Shown: positions 24,553-25,150 of the stretch, piece after piece
Layout: the number at the start of each line of letters is the position of its first letter
How positions within the stretch are numbered: the first letter of the stretch is position 1
Assembly: GCA_964579305.1 (NCBI GenBank)
Contig: CAZOGY010000044.1
Coordinates: 1-25,150, forward strand
DNA length: 25,150 nt
Reading direction: 5' to 3'
DNA from: JBCBWG01 sp964579305
GTDB lineage: Bacteria; Pseudomonadota; Alphaproteobacteria; Rhizobiales; Hyphomicrobiaceae
The notes under the pieces: model-generated
The model's database searches: none
Seen by the model: only the letters and a program-made list of their open reading frames with translations
What the model was told of the DNA's origin: nothing
Translations under genes and position numbers: made by a program

Positions 24553-24565
24553 CGCGATTTTCGCG
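24553..24565. repeat. small palindrome before the polycationic protein gene
   Basis: CGCGA-TTT-TCGCG forms a short perfect dyad in the 110-base gap between the thioesterase and the basic exported protein. It could be an operator or a weak hairpin. No T-run follows. Confidence 0.25.
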
Positions 24566-24629
24566 CGATGCGGGAACATCTTAGCGTGCCGTGTCGACTG
24601 ACTGTCACCACACGGGGGAGACAGGGTCC

Positions 24630-25085
24630 ATGCACACAACACATCGAAACGCCACTATCCAGACCAAGCCAGCCCGCCGTCTTGCAATGATTTTGCTGGC
24701 TATAACGACGGTTTTCTCGCTCAACGGCGTTGCGCTTGATACGGCGGTAGCTGGAAAGCTCAAACTCGCGCGCAAAAGCGGCAAGCTTATTCTCAAAGGT
24801 ATTGGGCGCGCGGGCAAAGCGGCCTCCAAATCCAAACATAAATGGCTTCGGAAAGCCGGTCGCGCCCTGCAGAAAGGCGCGAAAAAAGGCTCCAGGAAAC
24901 TCGATAACATCAGTCGAGCTGGGACCCGTGCCATCCGCTCAACGAAATTAGGTCGGAAAACCCAAAAAGCTTGGCGCAATGCTGGGCGTTGGAAAACGAA
25001 GCAGCTTAATCGGGCGTTTCGCCAATGCAGGGGCAGGGCGTGTCAGCTTGGCAAAACTGCCGCTGACTTTGCAACACCGTTCTAA
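24630..25085 (+). CDS. exported, extremely basic protein of unknown function
   Basis: I do not recognise this 151-residue protein. Residues about 14-41 look like a signal peptide: basic KPARR, hydrophobic LAMILLAITTVFSL, then AVA before residue 42. The predicted mature part is 110 residues with 35 Lys or Arg, only two Asp and no Glu. The pattern is repetitive but not a strict repeat, with GKA/GRA/RKAG steps spaced through it (GRAGKAASKSK, RKAGRALQKGAKKG, RNAGRWK). Two cysteines lie close together near the end (QCRGRACQ) and could form a disulfide. It looks like a secreted polycation that might bind DNA, membrane lipids or acidic polysaccharide. The ATG at 24630 has GGGGAG 10 bases upstream. 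A hairpin overlaps the stop codon. A misread start could turn the signal peptide into a simple anchor. Confidence 0.7.
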   Translation: MHTTHRNATIQTKPARRLAMILLAITTVFSLNGVALDTAVAGKLKLARKSGKLILKGIGRAGKAASKSKHKWLRKAGRALQKGAKKGSRKLDNISRAGTRAIRSTKLGRKTQKAWRNAGRWKTKQLNRAFRQCRGRACQLGKTAADFATPF

Positions 25086-25116
25086 AGCGTGTCGCATGAA
25101 ATGCGCCTGGCTTTAG
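25082..25116. terminator. symmetric hairpin overlapping the last stop codon
   Basis: Outer arms CTAAAGC (25082-25088) and GCTTTAG (25110-25116), and inner arms CGCAT (25093-25097) and ATGCG (25101-25105), all pair perfectly. The gaps are symmetric four-base bulges and the loop is GAA. The outer arm includes the TAA stop of the basic protein. CTTTGTT follows, so it may end transcription. Its opening CTAAAGCGT resembles the CTAGAGCGT of the element at 19809, so it may be a palindromic repeat. A second small hairpin, GGGCC-GTT-GGCCC, lies at 25132-25144. Confidence 0.5.
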
Positions 25117-25150
25117 CTTTGTTGCGCTCACGGGCCGTTGGCCCTCCGCG

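Overview
The window looks like chromosomal DNA from an alphaproteobacterium, most likely Hyphomicrobiales-like. The evidence is the high GC content, the rpiA/gph/gor neighbourhood, a class II DAHP synthase, a TspO protein, and guaB followed by MAPEG and RsmB-type genes. This placement is inferred from gene content only. I recognise no rRNA, tRNA, CRISPR array or transposase.

Layout: (1) 267-3386 is a divergent exopolysaccharide/capsule pair: a fused GT4 glycosyltransferase-phosphoglycosyltransferase and a UDP-glucuronate 4-epimerase. (2) 3571-8398, all on the minus strand, runs in transcription order from class II DAHP synthase through a SatD-family protein, a small three-helix membrane protein and a SpoU-type RNA methyltransferase to NAD synthetase. 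(3) 8720-10225 is a YjgR/DUF853 HerA-like ATPase. (4) 10382-15629, minus strand, is a probable operon-like series: rpiA, glutathione reductase, SDR oxidoreductase, YceI protein, patatin-like lipoprotein. (5) 15903-17054, plus strand, holds a phosphoglycolate-phosphatase-like HAD enzyme and a tiny exported protein. (6) 17255-19724 holds the sugar-nucleotide genes manC and galU, minus strand. (7) 20084-25085, plus strand, holds guaB, MAPEG, rsmB-like, tspO, a hotdog thioesterase and a very basic exported protein.

How the genes fit together: the polysaccharide theme appears at both ends of the metabolic block. GalU supplies UDP-glucose, ManC supplies GDP-mannose, the epimerase makes UDP-galacturonate, and the GT4-PGT fusion starts and extends a lipid-linked glycan. 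The remainder is mostly core metabolism (NAD, shikimate, pentose phosphate, GMP, glutathione).

The most unusual locus is the AT-richer SatD cassette (5885-7003). Its promoter region carries three TGCA-N7-TGCA boxes whose centres lie exactly 29 bp apart, inside a larger dyad centred on position 6967. The middle box fills the spacer of a plausible promoter. SatD carries ADVIGSR and GDEF segments that resemble the metal-binding motifs of class III nucleotidyl cyclases, and a small membrane protein follows 17 bp downstream. A cryptic nucleotide-signalling or autoregulated stress module is a testable hypothesis, not a demonstrated function. The second unknown worth attention is the exported polycation at 24630-25085.
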